A stretch of 64,000 bases of DNA, from contig NZ_FMZH01000006.1 in the NCBI RefSeq assembly GCF_900101435.1, forward strand, positions 188,902-252,901, in the 5' to 3' direction. Below, piece after piece: positions 43,584 to 51,145 of this stretch. Position 1 is the stretch's first letter, and every line of letters begins with the position of its first letter. The notes under the pieces are model-generated. The model saw only the letters and a list, made by a program, of their open reading frames with translations, did no database searches and was not told where the DNA came from. The translations under genes were made by a program, and so were the position numbers. Source of the DNA: Pedobacter soli (GTDB taxonomy: Bacteria; Bacteroidota; Bacteroidia; Sphingobacteriales; Sphingobacteriaceae).

Positions 43584-45987
43584 CTTTAATGCGCTCCTAA
43601 ACAGCTATTGTCGCGAATTTACCAACTGGTCCCGCTATGCAGGCATTCCGAAATATGATGCCCCGTTGGCTGATTATCTGGTAACAACAACTGATCGTTT
43701 ACACATCAGGTTCGATTTTAGCTGCATTGGCTATGAAGTTTATGCCCCATTAAAATTTTACGCGGATAGCGGCCGGCATGTATTTAATTTTCCGGTTATA
43801 GCACGAAATATTGAAACGGATGCAATTGCAAGCATTGATATTTATCGTTTTATGGAACTGGCCGTACAATTTAGTGCAGGCGAGTTTCCGGACGTAGCCA
43901 GCGGTGTAGTAAACGAACGTTTAACCAATAGCGTAGAAAACCTCCAAAAATTCCTTTCCTTTTTTCAGCAAAACGGCAAGCCGGTAAATTTTGCCAAAAT
44001 GAATTTTATAGCGGCAGAACAATCGCTCTTCTTAGGTCACAATGCTCACCCCCTACCCAAAGGCCGTTCAGGATTTAGTAACGATGAAGAACTTTTTAAA
44101 TATTCACCCGAAACAAAAGGTAGTTTTCAGCTCAGTTATTTTTTAATTGCCGCAGCTAACATTACCGAGAAAAATGCGGAAGGTTTTGATATTACCGATC
44201 TGTTCCGAATTGAACTTTCAGAATCGGCCAATGCGGAAACCATCACTTTGCTGGATCAATATCCTGACCATAAAGTGGTACCCATGCACCCTTGGGAAGC
44301 TGGTTATCTGCTAAATCAACCTGCAGTACAAGCCATGCAAGCCGAAAAGCTACTGTTTTACCTTGGGCAATTTGGCGAAGCTTATACTCCAACCTCATCA
44401 GTAAGAACGGTATATAATGCGGCGAGTGATTGGATGCTTAAATTTTCTTTGCATGTTAAAATCACCAATTCGCAACGGGTTAACCTGGTTAGGGAACTGC
44501 ACCGGGGTTACGACGTAAGTAAACTGTTCAAAACTACATTAGGCAAAGCGGCCAAAGCCGAATTCCCCGAAATCGAATTCATTACCGACCCGGCTTTTAT
44601 TACTGTGAATTATCAGGGTCAAAACATCGATGGTTTTAACATCAGCATCAGGCACAATCCGTTTAAAGGTGAAGAAGCTGAAAAAAACGTAACCCTCCTC
44701 GCAGCTTTATGTCAGGATGGATTGCTTGGTCAAAAACCGAGATTGGTACATGTAATTGAAGAGGCCTCGATTAATAAAAACAAAAGCCTTGCTCACACTG
44801 CCGTAAACTGGTTTAAACAATACCTGCACCTTTGCGTAGCACCTATTGTAGGCCTGTACAATAATTACGGAATGGCTTTCGAATTTCACCAGCAAAATGT
44901 AATGGTAGAGCTGGATAAGGACTTCTATCCGGCAAAACTGTATTTCAGGGATAACCAGGGCTATTTTTTTAGCGAAAGTAAAGCTGATGTGCTACAAAAG
45001 GCATATCCAGAAATTGCGGCAGAAAGCGGTTCGATATTACCGAATGAATACATTATTCCGAAACTGACCTACTATCTGCTTATCAATAATATTTTAGGTG
45101 TTGTAAACGCTTTGGCAAGCAATGGTCTTGCCGATGAAAAAACATTGATCGATCTGGTTTATTTAGAATTTAAACAATTCGAAAACAGCGATACCACTGG
45201 TCTGGTTGACTACATAATTAATCGCCGCAGCTGGGAAGTAAAGGGCAACCTGCTCACCAACCTTTGCAATATTGACGAAGCGAGCGCCCCGATTGATAAT
45301 CCGGCCATTTACCGCGAATTTCCAAATCCGCTCTCTAAGTATCTTTTTGCCGAGAACCTGATTAAACCACAAACCAAAGAAGTGCTTTACAGCAGATATT
45401 TCCCTAAAGAAGATGTGACGATTAACATCCGGCCTTTTGATATCGACCGCGATCTGGAAATGGTACACGATTGGTTTAATCAGGAACATGCCAAACCCAT
45501 CTGGAAAATGGACGGACCAATTAAAGGGCTTGAACTTTTTTACCGGACCTTATTGCCTAACGATGCCTCGCACAGCTTTATTGGCGAGATAAACGGCGAA
45601 CCCACCTTTACCATTGAGCCTTACTGGCCCATGCGCGATGGCGTTGGCGCCTGCTATGAGGCATTAACGACTGATTATGGCGCACACCTGCTCATTGCCC
45701 CAACCGATAAAGATAAAAAATACAGTTTTGAAACCGGTCAGGCGCTAATGGACTTTATTTTTGAACAGAAAGAAGTGGGTAAATGCATTGGCGAAGCCGC
45801 AGTTGAAAGTCGCGCCATGCATATTTTCGTCACCAGACTAGGCTTTAAGCTCGAAAAAGTAATTCAAATGCCTTACAAAAAGGCAAATCTAACCTTTTGT
45901 TACCGCGATTGGTACTGGGAAAAATTCCCTGAAGCCAAAGCCTACGCACAGGCCAAATTAGCACCATTTGAAACGGAGGAAGCCTAA
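43528..45987 (+). CDS. IucA/IucC siderophore synthetase fused to a GNAT acyltransferase
   Basis: An 819-residue fusion. Residues of about 55-600 form an NRPS-independent siderophore (NIS) synthetase, with GHNAHPLPKGRSGF (ATP-binding), HPWEAGYLL, SSVRTV and EFHQQNVMVEL. Residues from about 630 to 800 form an AlcB/IucB/RhbD-like acetyl- or acyltransferase (INIRPFDIDRDLEMVHDWF; VWFN-type acceptor loop; MHIFVTRLGFKLEKVIQMPYK). One protein could thus acylate the N-hydroxylated diamine and couple it to a carboxylate such as citrate. The ATG at 43528 is preferred over a TTG at 43498. It ends in TAATG with the next start. Confidence 0.92.
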   Translation: METNTLDSIKLQQISEETNFNALLNSYCREFTNWSRYAGIPKYDAPLADYLVTTTDRLHIRFDFSCIGYEVYAPLKFYADSGRHVFNFPVIARNIETDAIASIDIYRFMELAVQFSAGEFPDVASGVVNERLTNSVENLQKFLSFFQQNGKPVNFAKMNFIAAEQSLFLGHNAHPLPKGRSGFSNDEELFKYSPETKGSFQLSYFLIAAANITEKNAEGFDITDLFRIELSESANAETITLLDQYPDHKVVPMHPWEAGYLLNQPAVQAMQAEKLLFYLGQFGEAYTPTSSVRTVYNAASDWMLKFSLHVKITNSQRVNLVRELHRGYDVSKLFKTTLGKAAKAEFPEIEFITDPAFITVNYQGQNIDGFNISIRHNPFKGEEAEKNVTLLAALCQDGLLGQKPRLVHVIEEASINKNKSLAHTAVNWFKQYLHLCVAPIVGLYNNYGMAFEFHQQNVMVELDKDFYPAKLYFRDNQGYFFSESKADVLQKAYPEIAAESGSILPNEYIIPKLTYYLLINNILGVVNALASNGLADEKTLIDLVYLEFKQFENSDTTGLVDYIINRRSWEVKGNLLTNLCNIDEASAPIDNPAIYREFPNPLSKYLFAENLIKPQTKEVLYSRYFPKEDVTINIRPFDIDRDLEMVHDWFNQEHAKPIWKMDGPIKGLELFYRTLLPNDASHSFIGEINGEPTFTIEPYWPMRDGVGACYEALTTDYGAHLLIAPTDKDKKYSFETGQALMDFIFEQKEVGKCIGEAAVESRAMHIFVTRLGFKLEKVIQMPYKKANLTFCYRDWYWEKFPEAKAYAQAKLAPFETEEA

Positions 45988-47333
45988 TGCAGAACCAAAA
46001 AATATACGACATAGTAGGCATAGGTATTGGCCCTTTTAACCTGGGGCTTGCTGCCTTATGTGCGCCAATTAACGGTTTATCGACCTTATTTTTAGACCAG
46101 GCCAGCGAATTTAACTGGCACCCCGGTATGATGCTGAGCGATGCTACCCTGCAGGTACCTTTTATGGCCGATCTGGTTACTTTAGCCGATCCAACCAGCT
46201 CATACAGCTTTTTAAATTACCTGAAACAAACAGATCGTTTGTATAAATTTTACATCAGGGAAGATTTCTTTGTGCTGCGCAAAGAATATAATGCTTATTG
46301 CAGATGGGCGATTAGCCACTTGCCAAACTGCCAGTTTGAGCAAAAAGTTACCGCTATACATTACAAAGATGGTATTTACGAGGTCGAGCGCATTAACCAA
46401 AGCTCCGGAAGTACTGAGACAATTTTCACCAAAAAAATTGTGCTGGGTACCGGAACGGGGCCAAAGGTGCCTGATTTTGTTAAACCGGCTTTGCATAAAA
46501 ATGCAATACATTCTTCGGAGTACCTCCGGTTTAAACAAAGTATTTTACAACAAAAAACGGTAACGATAGTGGGTTCAGGACAAAGTGCAGCAGAGATTTT
46601 CTACGATCTTTTACCGGAGACTGAAAACGGATTGCAATTGAAATGGTTTACGCGTCCTGACCGGTTTTTCCCGATGGAATATTCGAAACTGACATTGGAA
46701 CTGACCTCGCCAGAGTATGTAGACCACTTCTACAACCTGACTGATGCAAAACGAAAGCAACTGTTAAGCAAGCAAAATTCGTTGTTCAAAGGCATTAACT
46801 TCGATTTAATTAACCAGATTTTTGATAAACTGTATGAGTTGAGCGTAGATGGCGAAAAAATAAATGTCGAACTGATGCCCAACTGCCAGCTAAACAATTT
46901 AACCGAAAACGACGGTTCTTATCAACTCGATTTTTACCATACAGAGAGCGAAAAAGATTTCAGCGTAGCTACCGATTTTGTGATACTGGCCACAGGTTAC
47001 AAATACAATGAGCCTAAGTTTTTAACCCCAATACAAGATCGCATTGGCCGCAATGCCGACGGACTTTTTCAGGTGCACCGCAATTATGCCATTGATGTAA
47101 ACGGAGATGAAATTTTTGTTCAGAATGCCGAATTGCATACCCACGGTTTTGTAACCCCTGATTTGGGCATGGGCGCTTACCGCAACGCTTCTATTATCAA
47201 TGCCGTACTGGGTTTCGAAATTTACAAAGTAGAAAAACGCATTGCTTTCCAGCAGTTTAGTATAGCAGACGAAAAACAAGAGCTTGAATTAGCTGAGGAG
47301 CAAATACAATTTACAGTTGGTCGGGATTTGTAA
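45987..47333 (+). CDS. L-lysine/L-ornithine/diamine N-hydroxylase (IucD/RhbE-like)
   Basis: A 448-residue flavin monooxygenase that N-hydroxylates the free amine of the siderophore precursor. FAD motif GIGIGPFNLGLAAL at 11-24, an NADPH motif VGSGQSAAEIFYDL at about 195-208, and the C-terminal ATGYKYNEPKF. The start overlaps the previous stop by one base (TAATG), and an unusual strong GGAGGA ribosome-binding site lies 6-11 nt upstream. The last four residues, GRDL, and the stop codon are encoded by the left half of a palindromic hairpin (47321-47339), so a repeat insertion has replaced the original C-terminus. Confidence 0.92.
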   Translation: MQNQKIYDIVGIGIGPFNLGLAALCAPINGLSTLFLDQASEFNWHPGMMLSDATLQVPFMADLVTLADPTSSYSFLNYLKQTDRLYKFYIREDFFVLRKEYNAYCRWAISHLPNCQFEQKVTAIHYKDGIYEVERINQSSGSTETIFTKKIVLGTGTGPKVPDFVKPALHKNAIHSSEYLRFKQSILQQKTVTIVGSGQSAAEIFYDLLPETENGLQLKWFTRPDRFFPMEYSKLTLELTSPEYVDHFYNLTDAKRKQLLSKQNSLFKGINFDLINQIFDKLYELSVDGEKINVELMPNCQLNNLTENDGSYQLDFYHTESEKDFSVATDFVILATGYKYNEPKFLTPIQDRIGRNADGLFQVHRNYAIDVNGDEIFVQNAELHTHGFVTPDLGMGAYRNASIINAVLGFEIYKVEKRIAFQQFSIADEKQELELAEEQIQFTVGRDL

Positions 47334-47501
47334 TCCCGATCGCTGAGAAAAGGATTTAAAATCCAACACTGTCACGTTGAGCTTGTCGAAACGCCAGGTA
47401 AATATTTAGCAGGTCCTTCGACAGGATCAGGATGGCAGATCTACAATTGAGAGCCGGATTTGAAATCCGGAATACGAAAAGTCCAGATTACAAATCTGGA
47501 C
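47321..47501. repeat. cluster of small GATT-nnn-AATC hairpins inside the siderophore operon
   Basis: Successive hairpins are TCGGGATT/AATCCCGA (47321-47339), GGATTT/AAATCC (47352-47364), CCGGATT/AATCCGG (47454-47470) and GTCCAGATT/AATCTGGAC (47481-47501), with a TTGTCGAA/TTCGACA pair in between. The core GATT...AATC is kept while the outer bases change in matched pairs, so hairpin structure is conserved, not sequence. The cluster separates the hydroxylase from the second synthetase and may tune read-through. Confidence 0.75.
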
Positions 47502-47525
47502 TAACACCTAAAAAAACTAAATACA

Positions 47526-49337
47526 ATGAGTTACAACAATTTCAATCATATTAAACCTTTACAAAAAGAAATTTGGGATAAGGTTAACTTAAATTATATT
47601 GCCAAATCGATTGTAGAACTGATGCACGAGAAACTTGCCGAACCGGAACAAATTGGCCACAGCACACCGGGCTGGACCGACTACCGTTTAGCTACTGACA
47701 GTGCCAATATTTACTACACCTTTTCGGGTCAGGAACGTGCGCTTGATTACCTGCATATCGATAAACAGAGCATCAGAAAATTTGTAAACGGCGAAAGTGT
47801 AGCAGTAAACAATGCACCGGCATTTTATACCGAACTACAGCAAACTTTTGGCATTAAACCTTTTACGCTGGCTCATTTTATAGAAGAAACACTGAATACA
47901 CTTTATGCTGATGCCTATATCCACGAAAAAGGCCGGTTAACGGCTGATGAACTGGCTAATGCAGATTACCAGACCATTGAGCACCAGATGGACGGGCATC
48001 CCTGGGCTACTATTAACAAAGGTCGCATCGGTTTTAACCACAGCGATCAGGGTAAATACGCACCTGAAGCTGCACAAAAAACGCGTTTGGCCTGGTTGGC
48101 TGTACACCAAAGCAGGGCATCGTTTAAAAGTATCGAAAGCATTTCGGCCTTTTCGTTCTACAATGAAGAGCTTAGCTTAAAACAGGTACACGATTTTAAC
48201 CAGGTACTTTTAGAACAGCAGCTACAGCCGGCTGATTATTTCTTTATACCTGTGCACGAATGGCAGTGGAACAATAAAATTGTGCTGCAATTGGCGCACG
48301 ATATTGCCCATCAGTTAATTGTACCTGTCGGACTCGGAGCTGATGAATACATGTGCCAAAACAGTATCCGCACCTTTTTTAATGTAAGCGAGCCTAAAAA
48401 ACATTATGTTAAAACAGCCATTTCTATTTTAAATACTTCAATTTTCAGGGGTTTATCGCCTAAAAAACTGGCTATAGCACCGAGGGTAACACAATGGGCA
48501 AAAGATATGCTGCAAGGCGACGAATATTTAAAGCAGACCCGTGTAGTGCTTTTGGGCGAAGTGGCAATAGTAACCTACACGCACCCGCAGTACAGCGAAA
48601 TTCCTGGATCACCATACCAATACCAGGAGTTTTTAGGTGCCATTTGGCGCGAAAGTGCAGAAAATTACCTGCTTGAAGGCGAAAGCATTATGACCATGGC
48701 GAGTTTGCTTTATGTAGATGATGCAGGCAAAAGCATGGTACAGGCACTGATTGAAAAATCGGGATTGGATGCTGCGAGCTGGTTAAATGCCTATTTATCG
48801 GCCTATTTGAAACCCATTTTACGCATATTTTATAAACATGCATTCTTCTTTAGTCCACATGGCGAAAATACCATATTGGTGATGAAAAACGGTGTTCCGG
48901 AAAGAATTATCATCAAAGATTTTGTGGAAGAAATTGTCCTTACAGAAGAATCGAAAGCTAAATTACCCGAAGAGCTGGTTGATGTTTTAAGGGAAATTAA
49001 CGACGAGTTGGCTCCCCTTTTTATCCTTTCAGGCATTTTTGATGCCGTATTCAGGTACCTGGGCAATATTTTCCATAGCTATGTAGGTTTGGATGAAAAA
49101 CAGTTCTGGCGTCAGGTGGCTGATGTGATTTTGGCTTTCCAGCAGGAAAACCCAGAATTATCTTCAAAATTTGAAAAATTCGACCTCTTTGTTCCAGAAT
49201 TTACGCGCGTATGCATTAACCGCGTAAGGTTACTAACCCATGGTTACAGCGAAAGCACCGATGTTCCGGTACCGGAATTGATTGGCACGCTGGTGAACCC
49301 GGCAGCTGAGGCTTTGAAAGAGGGTGTTTTGGTATAA
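47526..49337 (+). CDS. IucA/IucC-family siderophore synthetase (second, AlcC/RhbF-like)
   Basis: A 603-residue NIS synthetase that would complete the siderophore by a second amide bond formation, adenylating a carboxylate and condensing it with a hydroxamate amine. Motifs are GHPWATINKGRIGF (ATP site), VHEWQWNN, SIRTFFNVSEPKKHYVKTA, RVVLLGEVAIVTY and SPHGENTILVMKNGVPERIIIKDF. It has no fused acyltransferase, unlike the first synthetase. It lies 192 bp downstream of the hydroxylase behind a cluster of hairpins, and is the last biosynthetic gene. No exporter gene is adjacent. Confidence 0.92.
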   Translation: MSYNNFNHIKPLQKEIWDKVNLNYIAKSIVELMHEKLAEPEQIGHSTPGWTDYRLATDSANIYYTFSGQERALDYLHIDKQSIRKFVNGESVAVNNAPAFYTELQQTFGIKPFTLAHFIEETLNTLYADAYIHEKGRLTADELANADYQTIEHQMDGHPWATINKGRIGFNHSDQGKYAPEAAQKTRLAWLAVHQSRASFKSIESISAFSFYNEELSLKQVHDFNQVLLEQQLQPADYFFIPVHEWQWNNKIVLQLAHDIAHQLIVPVGLGADEYMCQNSIRTFFNVSEPKKHYVKTAISILNTSIFRGLSPKKLAIAPRVTQWAKDMLQGDEYLKQTRVVLLGEVAIVTYTHPQYSEIPGSPYQYQEFLGAIWRESAENYLLEGESIMTMASLLYVDDAGKSMVQALIEKSGLDAASWLNAYLSAYLKPILRIFYKHAFFFSPHGENTILVMKNGVPERIIIKDFVEEIVLTEESKAKLPEELVDVLREINDELAPLFILSGIFDAVFRYLGNIFHSYVGLDEKQFWRQVADVILAFQQENPELSSKFEKFDLFVPEFTRVCINRVRLLTHGYSESTDVPVPELIGTLVNPAAEALKEGVLV

Positions 49338-49342
49338 CTAAT

Positions 49343-49445
49343 CGTCATTGCGAGAAGGCTTTTCAGCGACGAAGCAATCTTTTGTGCCACGCGTGCTTAT
49401 AGCTATCGTTGTAAGATTGCTTCGTCGTTCATCCTCGCAATGACG
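49343..49445. repeat. CGTCATTGCGAG inverted-repeat element, second copy (103 bp)
   Basis: Same end and subterminal inverted repeats as 39160-39281, with a shorter, different centre. It lies a few bases after the second synthetase stop and probably serves as its terminator or marks the end of the siderophore locus. The two copies bracket the siderophore locus. Confidence 0.85.
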
Positions 49446-49557
49446 GATTTACAATCAGATGGTAACATCTGGCACCACGAACACAACTCTTTTTTAACTA
49501 TAAAAATAGTTAATTAATCAAAATAATCTTATCTTGCTTTATCAATTCAATCAAAGT

Positions 49558-50184
49558 ATGAAAGCATTATTATTTATCTTTTTATCGGCCCTGTTTTTTG
49601 AAACGCCAACCATTGAAAAAGACCGCGACCGCTGGAAACCCTATTACAGTGAGGTTAGCCCGGCAAAAACAGCTGATCAATGGTACCTGCCCTTTGATGT
49701 CGCCAACCGCAAAAAGGTAAATAACATTAAAATCATCAGCATTTTTGGCGATCATCGCGATAGTTATGTTAAAGGGCATATCCACACAGCGATTGATATT
49801 AACCCTGCTCAACCCAAAAGCAAACTGGTTGGTGTTTACGCCATGGCCAATGGCACTGTTTGCTCGGTACATTTAGGCGAAAACCAGCGTACGGTAGTGG
49901 TAAAGCATAAGTTAGCCAATGGCACAACTATGTTTACTACCTATAAACATTTAAAAGAGGTGTATGTAAGCAATGGTCAAAACGTTGATCAGAACACCAA
50001 ACTAGCCCGCTTGTTTACCCCACAGGAAAGCAAAAAATATGGCGGCGATTACCATCACCTGCACCTCGAAATCAGAAAGAAATTTGACGATTATGGTTGT
50101 GCAAGCTGGTTAACCTTTACCAATGCACAGCTGAATGAGCGGTTTTACAATCCGCAGGTATTTATTAAAGAATATGTTAAATAA
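49558..50184 (+). CDS. M23-family (lysostaphin-like) metallopeptidase, secreted
   Basis: A 208-residue exported protein with a signal peptide (MKALLFIFLSALFFETPT). The LytM-type fold is indicated by GHIHTAIDI (zinc ligands H and D of HxxxD), the glycine-containing strand GTVCSVHL, MFTTYKHLKEVYVSNGQNVD and the terminal HLHLEIRK (HxH). Such enzymes cleave peptidoglycan cross-links or, when degenerate, activate amidases; the zinc ligands here look complete. The ATG at 49558 is preferred over a TTG at 49534. Single gene. Confidence 0.82.
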   Translation: MKALLFIFLSALFFETPTIEKDRDRWKPYYSEVSPAKTADQWYLPFDVANRKKVNNIKIISIFGDHRDSYVKGHIHTAIDINPAQPKSKLVGVYAMANGTVCSVHLGENQRTVVVKHKLANGTTMFTTYKHLKEVYVSNGQNVDQNTKLARLFTPQESKKYGGDYHHLHLEIRKKFDDYGCASWLTFTNAQLNERFYNPQVFIKEYVK

Positions 50185-50196
50185 TGGTTGCTGAAA

Positions 50197-50589
50197 TTAA
50201 TAAGTAAACTTAGGTTTTCCATTATCGCAAGTTACGCCTTTAGGCTGTACAACCAATGCGCAATCTGAGTAAGCAGCCCATTTTTTATTGTAATCGGCTT
50301 GCATTTTAGTGAACTGATCAACTTTTTTAAGGAAACTGCTTTCATCAATCTTTACAGAATACGCAATATAACCTGATGCGCCTCCACATGCTTTTGAACC
50401 TATAGCCGTAAATTTCCAGTCGCCTGTATTTTCGCAACTATACTGATTAGCCAGCGTTACTATTTCCTGATACCTTTTTTCAAGCTCGGCCTGATCATCA
50501 CTTTGCATAGATTCTTTTTTGTCGGTACAGGAGAACATGAAACTTGTAACCAGCATTGCAGAAATAAGGAAAAAGAATAGCCTTTTCAT
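50197..50589 (-). CDS. small lipoprotein of unknown function
   Basis: A 130-residue predicted lipoprotein: MKRLFFFLISAMLVTSFMFSC is a signal peptide with lipobox FMFSC, lipidated Cys21. The mature part is largely helical, with a GGASGYIAYS stretch and cysteines in YSCENTGDW, SKACGG, SDCAL and VTCDNG that could form two disulfides. No domain was recognised. Its 3' end is 12 bp from that of the convergent M23 gene. Confidence 0.72.
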   Translation of the reverse strand: MKRLFFFLISAMLVTSFMFSCTDKKESMQSDDQAELEKRYQEIVTLANQYSCENTGDWKFTAIGSKACGGASGYIAYSVKIDESSFLKKVDQFTKMQADYNKKWAAYSDCALVVQPKGVTCDNGKPKFTY

Positions 50590-50642
50590 AGTCAGTTTAA
50601 TTTGATGCTAAAACGGGTGCGCATATAAAAACGCTACAAAAA

Positions 50643-50798
50643 ACCTATGAGGTTTTTAAGCAATAGCTTATTAAACCTCCTGATTATAAAAGACCTATGA
50701 GGTTTCTAAGCAATACGCCCATTAAACCTTTTAATTGCAAAAGACCTATGAGGTTTCTGAGCAATATGCCCATTAAAACCTCATAGGTCTGATTTTTT
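50643..50798. repeat. three 50-bp repeats ending in a bidirectional terminator
   Basis: ACCTATGAGGTTT recurs at 50643, 50693 and 50744 (periods 50 and 51 bp), each followed by AAGCAATA...ATTAAACC. The last unit pairs AGACCTATGAGGTTT (50742-50756) with AAACCTCATAGGTCT (50776-50790), a perfect 15-bp stem with T-runs on the plus side and TTTTG on the minus side. On the minus strand it would terminate the gene at 50809-51111. Confidence 0.75.
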
Positions 50799-50808
50799 TA
50801 GAATGGGC

Positions 50809-51111
50809 TTAAAACTTAATTTTTAAGACACATTTCTCCCTGTTTTCGTCATTAGTTAGGCCATCTGGCAAACTAATTCTCAATCCTTTGGCATCCTGTT
50901 TCCATTTGATGATAAAATCTTCGTCGGCCATAACCAGCGATTTCACCTCGAAAATAGCTGTTGATAACGATTTGATAATCAATTCGCCATAATTAAATTC
51001 CAGCAGTTCTATATTCAATTCATCGGCTTCGCCAGAATAGAAAATAATGGGATTAACCTCATAAATATTTAGCTCCTTTGCTTTTGTTGTTCTTTTTTCG
51101 CCTGATGCCAT
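50809..51111 (-). CDS. small protein resembling the C-terminal domain of alpha-L-fucosidases
   Basis: A 100-residue protein with no signal peptide. From about residue 42 the pattern GELIIKSL, then VKSLVMADEDFIIKWKQDAKGL, then ISLP and a final CVLKIKF closely follows the C-terminal beta-sandwich of GH29 fucosidases, where a substrate-specificity loop precedes a KWxQ..GL.I.LP strand pair. The catalytic barrel is absent, and an in-frame stop lies seven codons upstream of the ATG, so this is a complete small gene and not a piece of a longer frame. It follows the M60 peptidase by 34 nt. Could be a remnant or a free carbohydrate-related module. Confidence 0.6.
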   Translation of the reverse strand: MASGEKRTTKAKELNIYEVNPIIFYSGEADELNIELLEFNYGELIIKSLSTAIFEVKSLVMADEDFIIKWKQDAKGLRISLPDGLTNDENREKCVLKIKF

Positions 51112-51145
51112 AATCTCAATTGTTTTTGATTAAATAGCACTTAAA

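Noticed and set aside
50809..51111. Frameshifted remnant of a full-length fucosidase
   Set aside because: The upstream 34 nt are spacer and then the M60 gene; there is no sequence resembling a fucosidase barrel in any frame nearby.
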